Source: Marivivens donghaensis (GTDB lineage Bacteria > Pseudomonadota > Alphaproteobacteria > Rhodobacterales > Rhodobacteraceae). From it: 64,000 bases of DNA. The stretch lies in NCBI RefSeq assembly GCF_023541015.1, contig NZ_JALNPR010000001.1:248001-312000 (forward strand), in the 5' to 3' direction. Positions within the stretch are counted from its first letter, which is position 1; each line of letters opens with the position of its first letter. The notes under the pieces were generated by a model that saw only the letters and a program-made list of their open reading frames with translations, did not search any database and had not been told where the DNA came from. Below, piece by piece: positions 34,573 through 44,240 of this stretch. Position numbers and translations under genes: made by a program.

Positions 34573-35892
34573 TTACTTTGAACGGCTGCGGTAAAGGTTG
34601 TCGAGGTAGACAGCGATCACGAGGACGCTACCGACGACGATCTGTTGGACTGCTGTATCAAAGCCGATCAGGACCATGCCGGTCTGAAGGCTCTGCATTA
34701 CCAGCGCGCCTAGGATCGCACCGTAGATTGTGCCAACACCACCAGCGAGCGAGGTGCCGCCGATCACGGCTGCCGCGATCACATAAAGCTCGTCCAGAAG
34801 GCCCAGAGCGTTGGTCGCGCTGTTCAGACGGGCAGAGGCAACAACAGCCGAAAGGCCAGCCAATGCGCCCATCAGTGCGAAGATGCGCAGGGTCATCCAG
34901 CGAACGTTGATACCAGCCAGAGCCGCAGCCTCGGGGTTACCACCGATCGCAAAGACGTAGCGACCAAAGCGGGTGCGGGTCATCAGGATGGTCATCAGGA
35001 TGCCGACCACCATCAGGATGATCACAGGGATAGCAAAGCCGTGGCTGATGAAGAGGCCTTCAGCAGGAACCTCAACGCCGTTTTTCGCCGCCCATTGGTT
35101 CACGATGCCTTTCGGCCATGGGTAGGAGTTCACCAGAAGAACTGCACCAACCACAATCGCGCAGCCTAGGCCGCCTACGAACAGTTCAGCCCACATCGGA
35201 CGCAGCGGGAAGTCATGCTCGATCCGATTGCGACGACCTGCGTAGATCAACCAGATGATGCCTGCACAGGCCAGACCACCAACGATCCAGCTGCCAGTTG
35301 CACCCACGGTGCCGTAAGGTCCGCCGCCCAAAAGCTGGAAGGTCGCGTCAACGGGGGAAATGGTTTTACCGTTGTTTGACAAGAATGCAGCGCCGCGCCA
35401 GATCATCAGACCACCGAGGGTCACAATGAACGCAGGGATGCCGCGGTAAGCGATAAGCCAGCCGTGGAATGCGCCGATGATCGCACCACACAGGATGCCA
35501 ACGACAGCGGTGATGATCCAGATCGACGGGTTTCCGAGGCCGAGGTATTGCGGCAGGATTTCGACCTGCAAAATACCCATGATCATGCCAGTCACACCAA
35601 CAAGAGAGCCCACCGACAGGTCAATGTTGCGTGTGATGATGACTAGAACCATACCCGTTGCCATGATCCCGATGGAGCACATCTGAACGGACAAGTTCCA
35701 CAGGTTGCGTGGTGTGAGGAAGGCGCCAAAATCGTTAAAGATTACGCCATACATGTGAAACCCGATCCAGATCGCCAGCAAAGCGCCGACCATGCCGAGG
35801 AGGCGGGTATCAATCTCGGTTGCACGCAGGAATCGCGTGATCGGCCCAGTCTTCGACGCGGAGCCGGTGGGTTTGTTTGTGGTGTCGGTCAT
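34573..35892 (-). CDS. xylH: Xylose ABC transporter permease
   Basis: 439 residues from the ATG at 35892, chosen over an upstream start because GGTTCC and the MTDTTNKP start fit XylH. About ten or more membrane segments; the CUT2 permease block ARLNSATNALGLLDELYVIAAAVIGG appears, followed by GGVGTIYGAILGAL. The long central insert (PWPKGIVNQWAAKNGVE) is typical for XylH. It forms the channel with XylG. It is preceded by a hairpin that separates it from xylF. Confidence 0.93.
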   Translation of the reverse strand: MTDTTNKPTGSASKTGPITRFLRATEIDTRLLGMVGALLAIWIGFHMYGVIFNDFGAFLTPRNLWNLSVQMCSIGIMATGMVLVIITRNIDLSVGSLVGVTGMIMGILQVEILPQYLGLGNPSIWIITAVVGILCGAIIGAFHGWLIAYRGIPAFIVTLGGLMIWRGAAFLSNNGKTISPVDATFQLLGGGPYGTVGATGSWIVGGLACAGIIWLIYAGRRNRIEHDFPLRPMWAELFVGGLGCAIVVGAVLLVNSYPWPKGIVNQWAAKNGVEVPAEGLFISHGFAIPVIILMVVGILMTILMTRTRFGRYVFAIGGNPEAAALAGINVRWMTLRIFALMGALAGLSAVVASARLNSATNALGLLDELYVIAAAVIGGTSLAGGVGTIYGAILGALVMQSLQTGMVLIGFDTAVQQIVVGSVLVIAVYLDNLYRSRSK

Positions 35893-36012
35893 GGAACCTT
35901 CCAAATATCTGCTTGGTACGCAGGGTGCAGTGCTCAAACCTAGTCTTCGTGGCAAGCTGCTGCGGCGTTTCAGGACGGCAAAGCGTCCGAATGTCGAAAA
36001 TTCAAAGAGTGT

Positions 36013-36040
36013 CGGGTGCCAAACCGAGGTCTGGCACCCG
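36013..36040 (-). terminator. Attenuator-like hairpin between xylF and xylH
   Basis: Perfect 9-bp stem CGGGTGCCA (36013-36021) with TGGCACCCG (36032-36040) and a 10-base loop, 11 bases after the xylF stop. The downstream minus-strand sequence is only moderately T-rich. It probably raises binding-protein transcript relative to the rest of the operon. Confidence 0.7.
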
Positions 36041-36050
36041 TGTCTGAGGC

Positions 36051-37079
36051 TTAGTTACAGCCGTCAACGCCTGCGATTGCGCCTTCACATGCCTGCTCTT
36101 TCGAGATGTGGCCTGCGTCGATTGCAACGCTGAGGTTTGCGCGTGTCAGCGGGGTCGGGGACAGAAGGATCGCATTCATTTCGATGCCTTTTTCGCCGCC
36201 CGAGAACTTCACAGCGCCCTCGATTGCGTCAAGTGCGGTACCTGCTGCGAGAGCCGAAGCAATCTCACCTGCTGCAGTGCCGAGCTGACGGGAGTCTTTC
36301 CAAACCGAAACGGTCTGGGTGCCACGTGCAACGCGGTTGATCGCAGCCAAGTCGCCGTCCTGACCACCAACTGGGATAACGAGACCCTGAGCGGAGAGAG
36401 CAGCAACAACACCGCCAGCCATGCCGTCGTTTTCAGACAGAACAGCATCAACGTTGTTGTTGTTTGCGGTCAGGATCTGCTCCATGTTTTTCTGAGCATT
36501 TTCAGGCTTCCAGCTGTCCGAGAACGCTTCGCCAACGATGTTAATTTTGCCAGCAGCAACGTCGTCGCCGATAACTTCCATCATGCCCTGAAGCAGGAAC
36601 GCAGCGTTCGGGTCACCTGGGTCACCTTTGATGATTGCGTAGTTGCCTTCTGGAACTTCTGCCGAAACGGTTTCAGCGATGATGCGACCAACGCCGATGT
36701 TGTCAAAGGTCAGGTAGAAGGTGCGGTCGTCTTCGATCAGACGGTCGTAGCCTACAACCGGAATGCCCTCAGCCGCTGCCATTTCGATAGCCGGGCCGAT
36801 TGCGTCTTTGTCCCATGCGTTGATGATCAGTGCGTTAACGCCCTGAGCGATCAGTGCTTCGATGTCAGCAAGCTGTTTGGTGGACGACGACTGAGCGTCT
36901 GCGGACACATAGGTGTCGCCAGCAGCTTCGATTGCTGCAACCATTGCTGCTTCGTCGATCTTCCAACGCTCTTCCTGGAAGCTCGCCCAGGATACGCCGA
37001 TTTTCATGCCGTCTGCCAGAGCAGCAGAGCCGCTGAAGCCTGCAACTGCCACAGCAGCCGCGATAATTGCCTTATGCAT
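36051..37079 (-). CDS. xylF: D-xylose-binding periplasmic protein
   Basis: 342 residues from the ATG at 37079. A Sec signal peptide with cleavage after ALA (about residue 21) precedes DGMKIGVSWASFQEERWKID, the XylF-type start. The periplasmic-binding fold marks are present: QGVNALIINAWDKDAIGPAI, IPVVGYDRLIEDD and AVLSENDGMAGGVVAAL. It is the first gene of the xyl operon, followed by an attenuator hairpin and xylH. Confidence 0.95.
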   Translation of the reverse strand: MHKAIIAAAVAVAGFSGSAALADGMKIGVSWASFQEERWKIDEAAMVAAIEAAGDTYVSADAQSSSTKQLADIEALIAQGVNALIINAWDKDAIGPAIEMAAAEGIPVVGYDRLIEDDRTFYLTFDNIGVGRIIAETVSAEVPEGNYAIIKGDPGDPNAAFLLQGMMEVIGDDVAAGKINIVGEAFSDSWKPENAQKNMEQILTANNNNVDAVLSENDGMAGGVVAALSAQGLVIPVGGQDGDLAAINRVARGTQTVSVWKDSRQLGTAAGEIASALAAGTALDAIEGAVKFSGGEKGIEMNAILLSPTPLTRANLSVAIDAGHISKEQACEGAIAGVDGCN

Positions 37080-37293
37080 AGTGTTTCCTCCCATAGAATT
37101 CTATCAACGAAGATCGTTCTCTTCGTAGGCCTCCTTAGCTTGACTGATTAAATTCAATTGTCAAAATAAAAAAATCATAAATTGCGGAAAATTTATGGAC
37201 AGCGGGCAATTTTCGCCCGAATACTACGCTCACCTGAGGGAAATTCGGAGGAAATCTTCTCGCAGGTGCAGAAATAGTTCAGGAGGTGAACTT
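37080..37293. promoter_or_regulatory. Divergent promoter region of xylF and the ROK regulator
   Basis: A very AT-rich core (37138-37196, including TTAAATTCAATTGTC and a run of A) lies between the two divergent starts. A ribosome site AGGAGGTG at 37281-37288 precedes the ATG of the regulator. I assign no exact -10/-35 or operator; a ROK-type operator is expected here. Confidence 0.5.
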
Positions 37294-38568
37294 ATGGAAT
37301 CTGGGTTGGAGGAGGTCCTTCTCGAATCGCAGCACGCACAGGAAGGGTGCGGGCCGATTAACCTTGTGGGGTTGCGTGATTCCAAATCTCTCCGTCAGCA
37401 GGTCTTTGAACAGGTGCGGGCAAATGGGCAGGTGTCGCGGGCGATGATCGCGCGGACTTTGAACGTTTCGCCGGGGTCTGTGACCTCTATTACGGCCGAA
37501 TTGATCGCCGAAGGGTATCTGCGCGAGGTTGAGGGTGCTGCACGCGAAGCGGGTCGTGGCCGTCCTCCCGTCGCATTGCAGGTGGTGCCAGAGGTGAAGC
37601 GGGTCATCGGGATTAAGATCTCTGACGAACGCCACACCGCCGTGCTGACCGATTTCGCGGGGCAGGTGGTTGCCTCTGCCGCGTTGAACATTCCGACCAC
37701 GAAAAAGCCCGTCGCCACTATCCTTGATGAACTCGAAGAACTTGTGAACCGTTTGATGACCACGGCGGGCCTGCCGTTCTCGGCGGTCTCGGGAATCAGT
37801 GTTGGGATCTCTGGTGTTGTCGACCATTCCTGTGGTGTGGTCACATGGTCGCCGCTCATTGTTGAAACCGAAGTCGCGATGGAGCAAGCCATCGCGGATC
37901 GGTTCAACTGTCCCGCTCACCTCGAAAACGACGCGAATATGCTGACGCTGGCTGAACTGTGGTTCGGCGCGGGCCGTAGCCGTAAGGATTTTGCGGTTGT
38001 CACGGTCGAACATGGCGTGGGTATGGGCATGGTGATTAACAACCAGCTCTATCGCGGCACCCGTGGCATGGGCATGGAATTGGGCCATATCAAAGTGCAA
38101 CTCGACGGTGCGCTCTGCCGTTGTGGGCAACGTGGATGTCTCGAAGCTTACCTTGCGGACTACGCTTTGGCGCGTGAGGCATCGACGGCCTTGGGTATTT
38201 CGCGGAACAATCCGCAGAGCTTGCCTGTCATGCTCGAAACGCTCTACGAAAAAGCGAAATCGGGCAACCGTGGTGCGCGGACGATTTTCCAGCGGGCAGG
38301 GCGCTATTTGGCGGTTGGCCTGTCTAATATCATCAACCTTTTCGATCCCGAGCTGATCATTCTGTCGGGCGAACGGATGCGGTTCGACTACCTCTACGCC
38401 GCCGAAGTGCTTGCGGAGACGCATTCCTTGACGCTCAATCAGGCGCGACCAAGAAGTAAAATTGAAATCCAGACATGGGATGACTTAGTCTGGGCCCGTG
38501 GGGCAGCAGCGCTTGCGCTGAGTGAATTGACCAATCGGGTCTTTGGAGAGACGAAGTTACCAGCATGA
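37294..38568 (+). CDS. xylR: ROK-family transcriptional regulator of the xylose operon
   Basis: 424 residues from the ATG at 37294, which has AGGAGGTG seven bases upstream; an upstream start at 37195 lacks one. The N-terminal winged HTH (QVSRAMIARTLNVSPGSVTS) is followed by the ROK sugar-kinase-like domain. That domain has the glycine-rich ISVGISGVVD, the LENDANMLTLAELWFGAG block, and the zinc-binding CRCGQRGCLEAYL motif. It probably represses the divergent xylF operon and is released by xylose. The stop overlaps the next gene. The sugar specificity is inferred from context. Confidence 0.88.
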   Translation: MESGLEEVLLESQHAQEGCGPINLVGLRDSKSLRQQVFEQVRANGQVSRAMIARTLNVSPGSVTSITAELIAEGYLREVEGAAREAGRGRPPVALQVVPEVKRVIGIKISDERHTAVLTDFAGQVVASAALNIPTTKKPVATILDELEELVNRLMTTAGLPFSAVSGISVGISGVVDHSCGVVTWSPLIVETEVAMEQAIADRFNCPAHLENDANMLTLAELWFGAGRSRKDFAVVTVEHGVGMGMVINNQLYRGTRGMGMELGHIKVQLDGALCRCGQRGCLEAYLADYALAREASTALGISRNNPQSLPVMLETLYEKAKSGNRGARTIFQRAGRYLAVGLSNIINLFDPELIILSGERMRFDYLYAAEVLAETHSLTLNQARPRSKIEIQTWDDLVWARGAAALALSELTNRVFGETKLPA

Positions 38569-40043
38569 AATACCTAACGCTACTCGCGGTCTTTGGCGCG
38601 GCTCCGGCCTTTGCGGGTCCAGTTTTCGAAAATATGTCCCAGAATTTGCCGCCCCACGAATACAGCGGCGGCTGGGACCATTTCGTCGGCGGCGGCGTTG
38701 CGGTGATGGATTGCAATGGGGATACGCTCCCTGATGTGTTCGCCGCGGGCGGAACGGGGCCAGCATCGCTGTTCATCAACGACGGTGATTTCCAGTTCCA
38801 CGCAGGTGACTTTCCCGAAATCACAGAGACCACAGGTGCCTATCCGATCGACATTGATGCGGACGGTCACATGGACCTTTTCGTCCTGCGGATCGGCGCG
38901 AATAGAGTGCTGAAGGGCGGCGCGGATTGTAGTTTTACCGATGTGACGGCGGATTATGGTGTGCCAGAGACAGATCAGTGGTCCACCTCCTTTACAGCGT
39001 GGTGGGTCGATGACGGTCTGCCTCAGATGGCGGTCGGCAACTACGTCGATCGCAGCAACCCCAAGGGGCCGTTTTTCGCCTGTGATAGCAATACGCTACT
39101 GACGCCTGAGAACGGCACATACACGGCTAGTAACCTCGAGCCCGGCTTTTGCGCACTCTCCATGCTTGCGGCGCGGGATGCATCGGGTACCCAGCGGCTC
39201 CGCATTTCGAACGACCGTCAGTATTACGTGCGCGGCGGTTACGAGCAGATGTGGGACATCGCCGAAGCACGGTTTTTAGGCGAAGAGGACGGCTGGGCGA
39301 AGGTGTCTCTCTGGGGCATGGGGATCGCCAGTCGCGACCTGAACGGTGATGGCCGCGACGAGGTCATGCTGACCTCAATGGGCGATCAGCTTCTGCAGAT
39401 CGCAACGGACGAAGGCCTATATACCGCTGCGCCGTTTAACATGGGCACATCGGCGCATCGCCCATATCTCGGCGATGATGGCCGACCGTCGACAGGATGG
39501 CACGCGCAGTTTGGCGATGTGGACAACGATGGTCGCGCCGATCTGTTCATCGCGAAAGGCAATGTCGATCAGATGCCATCGAACGCGATCCATGATCCGA
39601 ATAACCTTCTGATGCAGCAGCCCGATGGTCATTTTATTGAGGCAGCACTCGAGGCGGGGCTGGCCAGTGGTGAACGTGCCCGCGGTGCGGCATTGGCCGA
39701 TTTCGACAATGACGGACGGCTTGATGTGCTGGTGCTGAACCGTCGTGCCCCAATGGAAATCTATCGCAACGTGACGCCAGATACTGGCGCTTGGCTCAAC
39801 GTCGCGCTGGAGCAGGGCGGTGGAAACCGCAATGCAATCGGCGCGCAGATCACGGTTGAGGCAGGTACGTTTAAAGAAACCCAGCAAGTCACCATCGGCG
39901 GCGGTCACGCTGGCGGCCAGGCCGTACCGTTGCATTTCGGTCTTGGCGACGCGATTGAGGCGACGATCACAGTGGAATGGCCGAACGGGACAGTGACCAC
40001 GGCCACGGCCCCTGTGAACCAAACGCTGACCCTAACCCATTAA
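38565..40043 (+). CDS. CRTAC1-type FG-GAP/UnbV repeat protein, exported
   Basis: 492 residues. A Sec signal (MKYLTLLAVFGAAPAFA) opens the protein. Repeated calcium-binding-like motifs D-x-D-G-D/N follow (MDCNGDTLPDVFAAG, IDADGHMDLFVLR, LNGDGRDEVMLTS, VDNDGRADLFIAKG, FDNDGRLDVLVL). They belong to an FG-GAP/VCBS beta-propeller. The C-terminus is an ASPIC/UnbV domain (GAQITVEAG, VEWPNGTVT). It lies tail to tail with the di-haem peroxidase (four-base overlap), a pairing I have seen often. Its start overlaps the ROK gene stop. Role unknown, probably periplasmic and linked to the peroxidase. Confidence 0.85.
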   Translation: MKYLTLLAVFGAAPAFAGPVFENMSQNLPPHEYSGGWDHFVGGGVAVMDCNGDTLPDVFAAGGTGPASLFINDGDFQFHAGDFPEITETTGAYPIDIDADGHMDLFVLRIGANRVLKGGADCSFTDVTADYGVPETDQWSTSFTAWWVDDGLPQMAVGNYVDRSNPKGPFFACDSNTLLTPENGTYTASNLEPGFCALSMLAARDASGTQRLRISNDRQYYVRGGYEQMWDIAEARFLGEEDGWAKVSLWGMGIASRDLNGDGRDEVMLTSMGDQLLQIATDEGLYTAAPFNMGTSAHRPYLGDDGRPSTGWHAQFGDVDNDGRADLFIAKGNVDQMPSNAIHDPNNLLMQQPDGHFIEAALEAGLASGERARGAALADFDNDGRLDVLVLNRRAPMEIYRNVTPDTGAWLNVALEQGGGNRNAIGAQITVEAGTFKETQQVTIGGGHAGGQAVPLHFGLGDAIEATITVEWPNGTVTTATAPVNQTLTLTH

Positions 40044-41356
40044 GGGTTAGGGATCGTCAAACCGCTCGGCACCGTTTCGGGAACGCCCAAACGTCCTGTC
40101 TGCGCGGCAGTGTCGGTGAGGCTGTTCAAGAACGCGACAATCGCCGTAACCTCGTCATCCGACAGTTCAACGGGTTCAATGCTGACTGCTGCGGCGATAG
40201 CTGCCACCTCTGCGGGATCATCCATAATCCGCCAATCGGCGAACTCGGCCTCGGGCAGCACGACCTGCGAGCGGTCGTAGGATTCGAGACCCGCAACGGG
40301 ATCAATGTGACCTTTGACGAATGCCGTCAGGTCCGAATACGCCCCCGCATGCCCCCAAGGCCCTGTGAGTGCTACATTGCGCAATGATGGAGTGCGGAAT
40401 GCGTAAAGGTCTGCGGGATCGCCTGTCACACGGAACCGCCCTTCGTCGCGGGCATTGGTTTCAAACCGCGCACCTTTACCCGGTCCGACCTGAGGCTGCC
40501 CCATCGCGTGGAAGCTATGATCGGTCAGGAATTTTCCTGCGTGACAGGACGCACATCCAGCCTCGCCATAAAACAACTCCATCCCTAGGGCAGCGGTCTC
40601 TGGTAGCGGAGCAGTCCCGCGCAAGGCCGCATCAAAGGGCGATGTGTCCGACCGCCACTCAAACTCCATAAACGCGGCAATGGCGTTGGAAATATCGGTA
40701 AAGGCGATGTCGTCAGGCGACGAAATGTGGTCATACACCGCGCTGAATTTATCCGCGTATTCAGGAATGGCCGCAACGCGCCGCGCGATCAAATCCCACG
40801 CACCGCCTTCGCCCGTCAGCGTGCCCAGACGCACGGCCTGCGAAATCTCGTTCTCGGAATAATGGCCCGCCATTTCATCGGCGGACAAAACGGGGAACAT
40901 TGTCTGCGCGGAAACGATAGAGGCAAAGCCCGCGACCATCTCGTCCTCAAGAGGGGTGCGCAGGCCAGACGGACGGTTCGGGTCGAGCTCTACCCGACCG
41001 TCATGGAACAACGCGCGGAACTCTTTGGCGCCGAGGTTAAAGAGCGGTTGCGCGTTACGGGGAATCCGTTGTTCAGGCAGGTTCGCCATGTCCAAAACGC
41101 GGTTCGGGCCGAGCCCGCGACCACCATCCCCGATGGATAGCGATAGCCCGTCGCCTGTTCCCTCGGACGGATGGTGACAGGTCGCGCAGGCGACCTCTTT
41201 GTTACCCGACAGGATGGGATCATAGAACAGCAACTGGCCCAATTCGGCCTCGTCTTGGCGCACCGGCAGGAAGTCATCATCCGTCAACGGCGCAGGTATT
41301 CCCGCCGCCTGAACCATTGGGGCTGCCAACGTCAAAACTAAGGTCAATGAACGCAT
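40040..41356 (-). CDS. Di-haem cytochrome c peroxidase/MauG-family protein
   Basis: 438 residues with a signal peptide ending near QAAG (about residue 18). There are two CXXCH haem sites, CATCHHP (about residue 57) and CASCHAGK (about 235), and the typical NLPEQRIPRNAQPLFNLGA and TPSLRNVALTGPWGHAGAYS segments. The family reduces peroxides or modifies a partner protein. The convergent CRTAC1 protein is a candidate partner (inference). Periplasmic. Confidence 0.88.
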   Translation of the reverse strand: MRSLTLVLTLAAPMVQAAGIPAPLTDDDFLPVRQDEAELGQLLFYDPILSGNKEVACATCHHPSEGTGDGLSLSIGDGGRGLGPNRVLDMANLPEQRIPRNAQPLFNLGAKEFRALFHDGRVELDPNRPSGLRTPLEDEMVAGFASIVSAQTMFPVLSADEMAGHYSENEISQAVRLGTLTGEGGAWDLIARRVAAIPEYADKFSAVYDHISSPDDIAFTDISNAIAAFMEFEWRSDTSPFDAALRGTAPLPETAALGMELFYGEAGCASCHAGKFLTDHSFHAMGQPQVGPGKGARFETNARDEGRFRVTGDPADLYAFRTPSLRNVALTGPWGHAGAYSDLTAFVKGHIDPVAGLESYDRSQVVLPEAEFADWRIMDDPAEVAAIAAAVSIEPVELSDDEVTAIVAFLNSLTDTAAQTGRLGVPETVPSGLTIPNP

Positions 41357-41456
41357 TCGATCTCTCCTCTTCCCTTGGCAGTAGAGTGTCGCAAAGCCTT
41401 GGGTTTGGAAAGGAAAAGAGGGTAGATTTTTCGTATATAAACGGTGTTTTGAACAG

Positions 41457-41494
41457 AAAGAGGCCCCACCTGATCTCTCGGGCAGGGCCTCTTT
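41457..41494 (-). terminator. Terminator downstream of puuD
   Basis: Perfect 10-bp stem AAAGAGGCCC (41457-41466) with GGGCCTCTTT (41485-41494) and an 18-base loop, 16 bases after the puuD stop. Short T run on the minus strand. Confidence 0.7.
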
Positions 41495-41509
41495 GCAGGG
41501 AGAAGCAGT

Positions 41510-42745
41510 TTAGCTGTTTGTGGCGTTGCGATACCACTCCACGATCATCCGACGTTCGTCGTCTTCCATGTAGCTGACATTCGCGGGCGGCATGGCGTGA
41601 GTGACGCCGGCCTGCAGGAAAATCTGGGTCGCGGCGCGGGCAATATCATGGTCCGTTTCGAGCAGCATTCCCTTGGGCGCGTTGCGGATACCGTTATAAA
41701 ACGGCTCACGCGCGTGGCACATCGAACAGCGGCCAGGGATCACCGATGCCACATCCTCGAACCCTTCGGCATTTGCGAACTTTTGTTCGGTCGGGGTCAG
41801 CGGACGCGCGTCAGATTCTTCCCATGTGTCGTAGCGCAGCGGTGCGGTCGACAGCCACGCGATCAGGATGAACAGGATCGCAGTCACGGCCCATGTCCAG
41901 CTTGGGCTGCCTTTGCGAGCGTGGCGGGTGTTGAAATAATGGCGGATTGTTACGCCCATCAGGAACACCAGCGCTGCGATGATCCAGTTGTAATCGGTGC
42001 CAAAGGCCAGCGGGTTGTGGTTCGACAACATCAAGAACACGACCGGAAGGGTCAGGTAGTTGTTGTGCGTCGACCGCAGTTTCGCGATTTTCCCGTATTT
42101 CGCATCAGGTGTGCGACCTTCTTGGAGGTCTTTTACAACGATGCGCTGGTTCGGCATGATGATGAGGAACACGTTCGCCGTCATGATCGTAGCGGTGAAC
42201 GCGCCGAGGTGCAGCATGACTGCGCGACCTGTGAACACTTGATTGTAGGCCCAACCCATAACGACGAGCAGGACGAACAGCAGAACCATCAGGACGGTGG
42301 GGCGTTCGCCCAGAGGCGATTTGCAGAGGAAATCATAAACCAGCCAGCCGATGCTGAGGGAGGCCGCGGAAATCAGGATACCCTGCCACAGGGCGAGGTC
42401 AGCCTTGGCTGGATCGATGAGATATAGTTCACCACCCACCCAGTAGATGATCATCAACAGAGCCGCGCCAGAGAGCCAAGTCGTATAGCTCTCCCATTTG
42501 AACCACGTCAGATGGTCGGGCATGTTTTCAGGGGCAACGAGGTATTTCTGGATGTGGTAGAACCCACCGCCATGCACCTGCCATTCTTCGCCATGCGCGC
42601 CCACTGGAAGGTTCGGCACTTTGCGAAGACCAAGGTCCAACGCGATGAAATAAAAGGATGATCCGATCCACGCCATCGCGGTGATCACGTGAAGCCAGCG
42701 CACTGCAAAGGCGGCCCAATCCCACAATACTACAAGGTCCTGCAT
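41510..42745 (-). CDS. puuD: Membrane urate hydroxylase with C-terminal cytochrome c domain
   Basis: 411 residues. About eight membrane segments with a PuuD pattern: RWLHVITAMAWIGSSFYFI, then GGGFYHIQKYLVAPENMPDHL and TWFKWESYTTWLSG. One cytochrome c domain closes the protein, with the haem site CSMCH at residues 340-344 and the axial Met in HAMPPAN. It oxidises urate to 5-hydroxyisourate, passing electrons through the haem to the respiratory chain. It is located next to uraH and puuE-uraD, forming the urate branch. The gene is single on its strand, followed by a hairpin. Confidence 0.93.
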   Translation of the reverse strand: MQDLVVLWDWAAFAVRWLHVITAMAWIGSSFYFIALDLGLRKVPNLPVGAHGEEWQVHGGGFYHIQKYLVAPENMPDHLTWFKWESYTTWLSGAALLMIIYWVGGELYLIDPAKADLALWQGILISAASLSIGWLVYDFLCKSPLGERPTVLMVLLFVLLVVMGWAYNQVFTGRAVMLHLGAFTATIMTANVFLIIMPNQRIVVKDLQEGRTPDAKYGKIAKLRSTHNNYLTLPVVFLMLSNHNPLAFGTDYNWIIAALVFLMGVTIRHYFNTRHARKGSPSWTWAVTAILFILIAWLSTAPLRYDTWEESDARPLTPTEQKFANAEGFEDVASVIPGRCSMCHAREPFYNGIRNAPKGMLLETDHDIARAATQIFLQAGVTHAMPPANVSYMEDDERRMIVEWYRNATNS

Positions 42746-42846
42746 ATTTCCCCATCTCCTGTCTTTGCGAAGAGTCTAGTCCAGTGATAGCTTTTCGAGT
42801 ATTCTTGAAAATTCCAAGGCAGCTTCAAGAAATACGGAAATATCAC

Positions 42847-43752
42847 GTGGCTTACCTCGACAATATCAGAACCTTCATTCGGGTCTATGAACTTGAAAAT
42901 ATGTCGGCGGCTGCACGAGATTTACGCATTTCTGCTGCGGTTGCATCATCTCGAATCTCGCAGTTAGAAGAACACCTTAACACACGGCTCTTCCAGCGCA
43001 CGACCCGCAAGCTCGCTGCGACTGAACAGGGGCGGATGTTTTATGAAGGGGCCTGCCGCATCATTGAGGCCGTCGATATGGCCGAAGCCGACATTAGCAC
43101 CGCGACAAGCACATTACGCGGAACGCTCTATGTCGCTGCACCGCTCGGGCTGGGTCAGCGGGTCATCGCGCCCGCGTTGCCTGATTTTCGGGCGCAAAAC
43201 CCGCTTGTGGATATTCGCCTGCGTCTGTCCGACCGCAAGTTGGATATGGCCGAGGAAGGGCTTGATGTGTTGTTTTTCCTTGGCAATCCCGAGGACAGCA
43301 ACCTCCGCATTCGCAAAATCACCGACTGCCAGAGGGTGCTCTGCGCGTCGCCTGATTACCTCGCGCGGCGGGGCTATCCGACATCGAGTGCGGAACTCTG
43401 CACCGATGCTCATGATTGTTTGAACCTGCGCTACCCCGGCGCGCCAGAGTTTCGCTGGCCTTTGCAAGGTCCAGAGGGTGTGCGTCGTGTCCCCGTGTCG
43501 GGGCCGTTTGAGACCGACCACGGTGACGTGCTGACCAATTGGGCCTTGGATGGGCAGGGGATCATTCTGAAATCGGTGTTCGAGATATCAGAGCACCTCG
43601 AATCTGGGCGTCTGGTGCCTGTGCTGCCAGACGAACCACCCGTGCCCATTCAGATGGGATGCCTGTTCATGCACCGCAGACGGCAAGACCCCAAGGCACG
43701 GGTTTTTATAGATTTTATGGTCAAACGGATCGACGAACAGCTATCGGTTTAG
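42847..43752 (+). CDS. LysR-family regulator of the purine catabolic genes
   Basis: 301 residues from a GTG at 42847 (reads AYLDNIRTFIRVYELENMSA after the first codon). An ATG at 42784 would add an unlikely tail. The HTH (AARDLRISAAVASSRISQLE) and effector domain are complete. It is divergent from puuD (gap about 100 bases) and ends by overlapping the uraH stop. It probably controls urate catabolism in response to a purine metabolite (inference). Confidence 0.88.
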   Translation: MAYLDNIRTFIRVYELENMSAAARDLRISAAVASSRISQLEEHLNTRLFQRTTRKLAATEQGRMFYEGACRIIEAVDMAEADISTATSTLRGTLYVAAPLGLGQRVIAPALPDFRAQNPLVDIRLRLSDRKLDMAEEGLDVLFFLGNPEDSNLRIRKITDCQRVLCASPDYLARRGYPTSSAELCTDAHDCLNLRYPGAPEFRWPLQGPEGVRRVPVSGPFETDHGDVLTNWALDGQGIILKSVFEISEHLESGRLVPVLPDEPPVPIQMGCLFMHRRRQDPKARVFIDFMVKRIDEQLSV

Positions 43753-44102
43753 CTGCCGCGATAGGTCGAATACCCGAAGGGCGAGAGAAGCAGCGGCACG
43801 TGGTAGTGCGATGCCTCTGACATGCCGAACTGCAGCGGGATCACATCCAGAAACCGTGGGGTTTCAGGTGGGGTGCCGCAAGCATCGAGGTAGTCGCCCG
43901 CGTGGAACACCAACTCATAAACGCCCGTCGCAAATTCGGCTGCGGGCAGGATCTGTTCATCGGTGCGGCCATCCGCGTTTGTCGAGAGGCTACGGATGTG
44001 CGTGCGGGTTTCGTTTTCAATCCGATAGAGGTCAATCTTTAGACCCTGCGCAGGGCAGCCACGCGCCGTGTCCAAAACGTGAGTAGTCAAATATCCAGAC
44101 AT
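43749..44102 (-). CDS. uraH: 5-Hydroxyisourate hydrolase (transthyretin-like)
   Basis: 117 residues. The family marks are LTTHVLDTARGCPA at the start (catalytic His), SLSTNADGRTD in the middle, FLDVIPLQFGM, HYHVPLLLSPFGYSTYRGS at the end with the terminal YRGS tetrapeptide. It hydrolyses 5-hydroxyisourate to OHCU, the product used by the UraD domain of the neighbouring fusion. No signal peptide. It diverges from the puuE-uraD gene. Confidence 0.96.
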   Translation of the reverse strand: MSGYLTTHVLDTARGCPAQGLKIDLYRIENETRTHIRSLSTNADGRTDEQILPAAEFATGVYELVFHAGDYLDACGTPPETPRFLDVIPLQFGMSEASHYHVPLLLSPFGYSTYRGS

Positions 44103-44240
44103 TTCAGTCTCCTTTTGCCCTTTTTTGCCGCAGTTTCAGAATGAAGCGATACCTGAGCAGCAATAAGGACTTTCAAGATTAAATTGAAACCGTTTCACTG
44201 GCTCTCAGAATACAGTGTTGCGAACTGCAGGAGAATTCAA

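Noticed and set aside
36108-37151. 347-codon plus frame opposite xylF
   Set aside because: Cys-rich, no recognisable family, fully antisense to a well-supported gene.
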